In this document: one piece after another, positions 5,452 through 7,696 of the stretch
How the letters are laid out: each line of letters starts with the position of its first letter
Numbering within the stretch: the first letter of the stretch is position 1
Assembly (NCBI GenBank): GCA_947307505.1
Contig: CAMZJG010000042.1
Coordinates: 1 to 7,696, forward strand
DNA from: an uncultured Clostridia bacterium
GTDB lineage: Bacteria; Bacillota_A; Clostridia; Oscillospirales; Oscillospiraceae
Length of the DNA: 7,696 nt
Direction of reading: 5' to 3'
The notes under the pieces: generated by a model
Databases searched by the model: none
What the model saw: the letters and a program-made list of their open reading frames with translations, nothing else
What the model was told of the DNA's origin: nothing
Translations under genes and position numbers: made by a program

Positions 5452-7696
5452 TTACTTTACGATGAGCTTCACCAACCGCTGCATCAGAGTTGCAACTTCT
5501 GCGCGGGTGGCGTTGCTGCCGGGATTCAGGCAATTGCTGTCATCGCCCTGGAACAGCCCAACTTCCACGGCCCAGGCCATGGCATTGGAAGCCCAGGCGG
5601 AAACTTTACCGCCGTCGCTGAACCGGCTCACGCTGCCCTTGGCGCTGACGTCGATTCCCAGGTACTGTGCGTAGCGATACAGGATCGTGGCGATCTGCTC
5701 ACGGGTGATGTTGTCGTTGGGGGCGAAACCGCTGCCGTTGCCCATGACGATGCCCTCTTTCGCGGCCCAGGCCACAGCCTTTGCATACCAGCTGTCCGCC
5801 GGCACATCGCTGAAGCTCACCATACCGGAGGCTGCGGGCTCATCCTCCAGACGGTACAGTACGGTCACCAGCATGGCCCGGGTCATAGGAGCCTTCGGTG
5901 CGAAATTGCCATCGCCCACGCCCTGGAACAGTTCATGGCTGCTGACGAAATCCACCGCGGAAGCATACCAGTCGCTTGCCTTCACATCATTGAAGGTCTT
6001 CTTGTTCGCAATGACCTTCACTGTCGCACCGGAGGGGATCTCCGCGTAGGCTTTTCCGTTCTCCACAATAGACTTCTTGAGCACTTTCTCCGTCCCGTTC
6101 GGGTTCACCAGGACCAGCACCTGGCCGCCGGAAGACGCGGGCAGCTCGACCTTCATGGTCACATCGGCGGTCGTGCTGCCTGCAGTGACGCTCAGCTTTA
6201 CAGCTCCGCCGGACTGATCCTCCAGGACGATCCGCACCTCCTGGCCGTTCTTCGCCAGTACGGCCACATCGGCGGTGTCCAGCATGATATTGCCCTTATC
6301 AGTCTCCACGCGGAGTGCATTATTCGCACCGTTGATGGTCTTTACCGCATCGGGATCAACGCTCAGAATGATCCGGCTGGCGCTCTGGTTTTCGATCCGG
6401 ACGGTCAGCTGGTCCTTGTTCCTGGACAGCTTCAGGCCGGTCTCGGCAGTTTCCTTGTCCAGTTTGGCGAATGCGGTCCCGGACTCAGTCTCAGCTTCGA
6501 GGATCACCGCACCGTTTTCGAAACGGGCGTTGTTCTTATCTTCCGCCTTTTCCGTATTACCTGCCGCCTTGCCGCCGAAGATATCCGGTGCTTTCAGCCA
6601 GCCGTTGTAGTAGGTGCCGTCGCCCAGGGCCTGCCACTTGCCCTCGCTGACCCAGTCGGCGCACTCATAGCTGTAATCGTTGATGTAGTGCCAAATCACC
6701 ACGTCACCGTCCCGAAGCTTCTGCTCCTTCAGGCCGAAGCCGGGATGGCTTCCGTTGATGGTATACATCCAGCCGCTCCGGTAGCCGTTGGTAAACTCGC
6801 TGAGCGCATAGCCGCCCAGTGCGTCGGGGGCATAGACGGTAGCCACATAGTTCTTGTCCGCGCCGATGCTGCGGATACCCGCATCGCCGGTGACCTTGAC
6901 CCACAGGTCATACACCGTGGCGCCCTCAGGCAGAACGCAGAAGGTGGTGGGAATCCAGGTGACGTAATCGGGGAGGTAGCTGCTGGCGCCCAGGTCAACG
7001 TCCTGCGCGGCGAGCTCCGCGCCGATCAGCCGCATGCTGACGCGGATGGTGCCGCCGTACCAATCGCCGCCACCGCCGCTGGAATAGAGGGTATAGGTCG
7101 CAGAGGCGATCTCACTGTCGTTCATCCCGGCCATAATGGCGATGGCCTTGACCGTGGTGGTCCCGGAGATGGTAAACGCACTGGTATAGAGCGTGCTGGC
7201 CGCGCTGGGGGTACTGCCGTCAACGGTGTAATAGATATCTGCGCCTTTCGTCGCGCAGGTGATGGTGATGGTCTTGGTGCCGCTGAACTCGCCGGACTTC
7301 GGAAGCTTTGGCGTTGCGACGGTCTCGGTCACGACCGGAGCATCCTGCCAAAGGGCGGTGATGACAGTATCCGCATTGACCTTATAGACATTGTTGGGCT
7401 GGTACTCATCCTCGCCGATCTTCCAGGCCTTGTATTCCTTGCCTTCCGGAGCGGTGAAGCTGCATTCAGGAAGAGTATAATCACCTTCATTGACCGTCAC
7501 GACAGCCATGGTCCCGCTGCCGCCGTTTGCATCAAAGCTGACCGTATAAGTAACGGGAATATCTTCCCAAACCGCCATGATCGTGGTGTCCGCACTGATC
7601 GTGACGGCTGCTCCGGCGGCATATTCCTTGCCGTTCACGTTCCAGGCCTTGAACTGCTTCCCCTCAGGAGCCGTGAAGCTGCATGCGGGCAGAGTA
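5452..7696 (-). CDS. Large cell-surface protein: bacterial repeats, chitobiase-C-like domain, DUF4430 and three SLH domains (5' end cut off)
   Basis: The C-terminal 747 complete codons are present and the frame is open at 7696, so the signal peptide and N-terminus are missing. The apparent GTG start at 7638 lies inside a repeat and is not real. Numbering from that GTG, the domains in order are: Listeria-Bacteroides-type beta repeats (edge to 25, and 30-98, with YTVSFDANGGSGTM), a chitobiase/hexosaminidase-C-like domain (106-184, with DIYYTVDGSTPS), a Gly-rich linker, and DUF4430 (about 197-320, with SGWMYTINGSHPGFG and LRDGDVVIWHYIND). A beta-rich region without clear family (about 365-545) follows, then SLH domains at 549-601 (MTRAM), 609-663 (ITREQ) and 673-726 (ATRAE). 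It should sit on the outer wall, bound to pyruvylated polymer. It shares DUF4430 with the lipoprotein and SLH domains with the toroid protein, and is followed by a 110-bp gap with two hairpins. Ligand binding through DUF4430 is inferred. Confidence 0.88.
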   Translation of the reverse strand, partial: TLPACSFTAPEGKQFKAWNVNGKEYAAGAAVTISADTTIMAVWEDIPVTYTVSFDANGGSGTMAVVTVNEGDYTLPECSFTAPEGKEYKAWKIGEDEYQPNNVYKVNADTVITALWQDAPVVTETVATPKLPKSGEFSGTKTITITCATKGADIYYTVDGSTPSAASTLYTSAFTISGTTTVKAIAIMAGMNDSEIASATYTLYSSGGGGDWYGGTIRVSMRLIGAELAAQDVDLGASSYLPDYVTWIPTTFCVLPEGATVYDLWVKVTGDAGIRSIGADKNYVATVYAPDALGGYALSEFTNGYRSGWMYTINGSHPGFGLKEQKLRDGDVVIWHYINDYSYECADWVSEGKWQALGDGTYYNGWLKAPDIFGGKAAGNTEKAEDKNNARFENGAVILEAETESGTAFAKLDKETAETGLKLSRNKDQLTVRIENQSASRIILSVDPDAVKTINGANNALRVETDKGNIMLDTADVAVLAKNGQEVRIVLEDQSGGAVKLSVTAGSTTADVTMKVELPASSGGQVLVLVNPNGTEKVLKKSIVENGKAYAEIPSGATVKVIANKKTFNDVKASDWYASAVDFVSSHELFQGVGDGNFAPKAPMTRAMLVTVLYRLEDEPAASGMVSFSDVPADSWYAKAVAWAAKEGIVMGNGSGFAPNDNITREQIATILYRYAQYLGIDVSAKGSVSRFSDGGKVSAWASNAMAWAVEVGLFQGDDSNCLNPGSNATRAEVATLMQRLVKLIVK
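7345..7696 (-). repeat. Tandem Listeria-Bacteroides (InlB B-like) repeats within the surface protein gene
   Basis: Two successive copies, with a period of 73 residues (219 bp), can be seen. The segment TLPACSFTAPEGKQFKAW at the window edge recurs as TLPECSFTAPEGKEYKAW, and the ends of the units align as TTIMAVWED and TVITALWQD. The first copy is cut by the window edge, so the true copy number is unknown. Such repeats form small beta-grasp-like modules that extend surface proteins away from the cell. The high similarity suggests recent duplication or recombination. Confidence 0.8.

Noticed and set aside
5342..5533. 64-residue N-terminal extension of the toroid-SLH protein
   Set aside because: The extension lies over the neighbouring gene's 3' end and the two hairpins, and a canonical signal peptide with GGAGG begins at 5341.
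55..7640. tRNA, rRNA, CRISPR array or insertion sequence
   Set aside because: No cloverleaf-like stretch, regularly spaced repeats, transposase motifs or terminal inverted repeats were seen on either strand.

Overview
The window comes from a fairly GC-rich Gram-positive (monoderm) anaerobe, most likely a gut Clostridia/Oscillospirales-type bacterium. I infer this from S-layer-homology (SLH) wall anchors, a lipobox-type lipoprotein, an ECF-type vitamin transporter subunit, strong GGAGG-type ribosome binding sites and Firmicutes-like small gene families. The exact taxon cannot be read from the sequence. Both ends cut through genes.

Layout. Almost everything reads on the minus strand, from right to left. 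(1) 7696-5452 is the C-terminal part of a large cell-surface protein: Listeria-Bacteroides-type repeats, a chitobiase-C-like beta domain, a DUF4430 (transcobalamin C-terminal-like) domain, a beta-rich linker and three SLH domains. (2) 5451-5342 is an intergenic stretch with two strong hairpins. (3) 5341-3695 encodes a secreted 548-aa protein with an alpha/alpha-toroid (prenyltransferase/squalene-oxidase-like, intrinsic-factor-like) domain and three SLH domains. (4) 3684-3001 encodes a lipoprotein carrying a second DUF4430 domain. (5) 1971-2874, on the plus strand, is a two-gene toxin-antitoxin-like module (RelB/DinJ-like ribbon-helix-helix antitoxin plus zeta-toxin-like kinase) with its own promoter and a strong terminator. 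(6) 1877-786, minus strand, encodes a TIM-barrel (sugar-phosphate isomerase/epimerase-like) protein. (7) 778-1 is the start of ecfT, the transmembrane coupling subunit of an ECF transporter, truncated by the window edge.

How the parts may work together. Animal intrinsic factor and transcobalamin consist of an alpha/alpha toroid followed by a small beta domain related to DUF4430, with cobalamin bound between them. Here the same two folds are encoded by adjacent genes as separate proteins, one wall-anchored through SLH domains and the other tethered to the membrane as a lipoprotein. A second wall-anchored DUF4430 protein lies upstream and an ECF transporter subunit downstream. The simplest hypothesis is a surface-to-membrane relay that captures a corrinoid or similar small ligand and passes it to an ECF importer. 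The domain calls rest on sequence pattern; the ligand and the relay are inference. The toxin-antitoxin module splits the locus on the opposite strand and looks like an insertion or a stabilising cassette.
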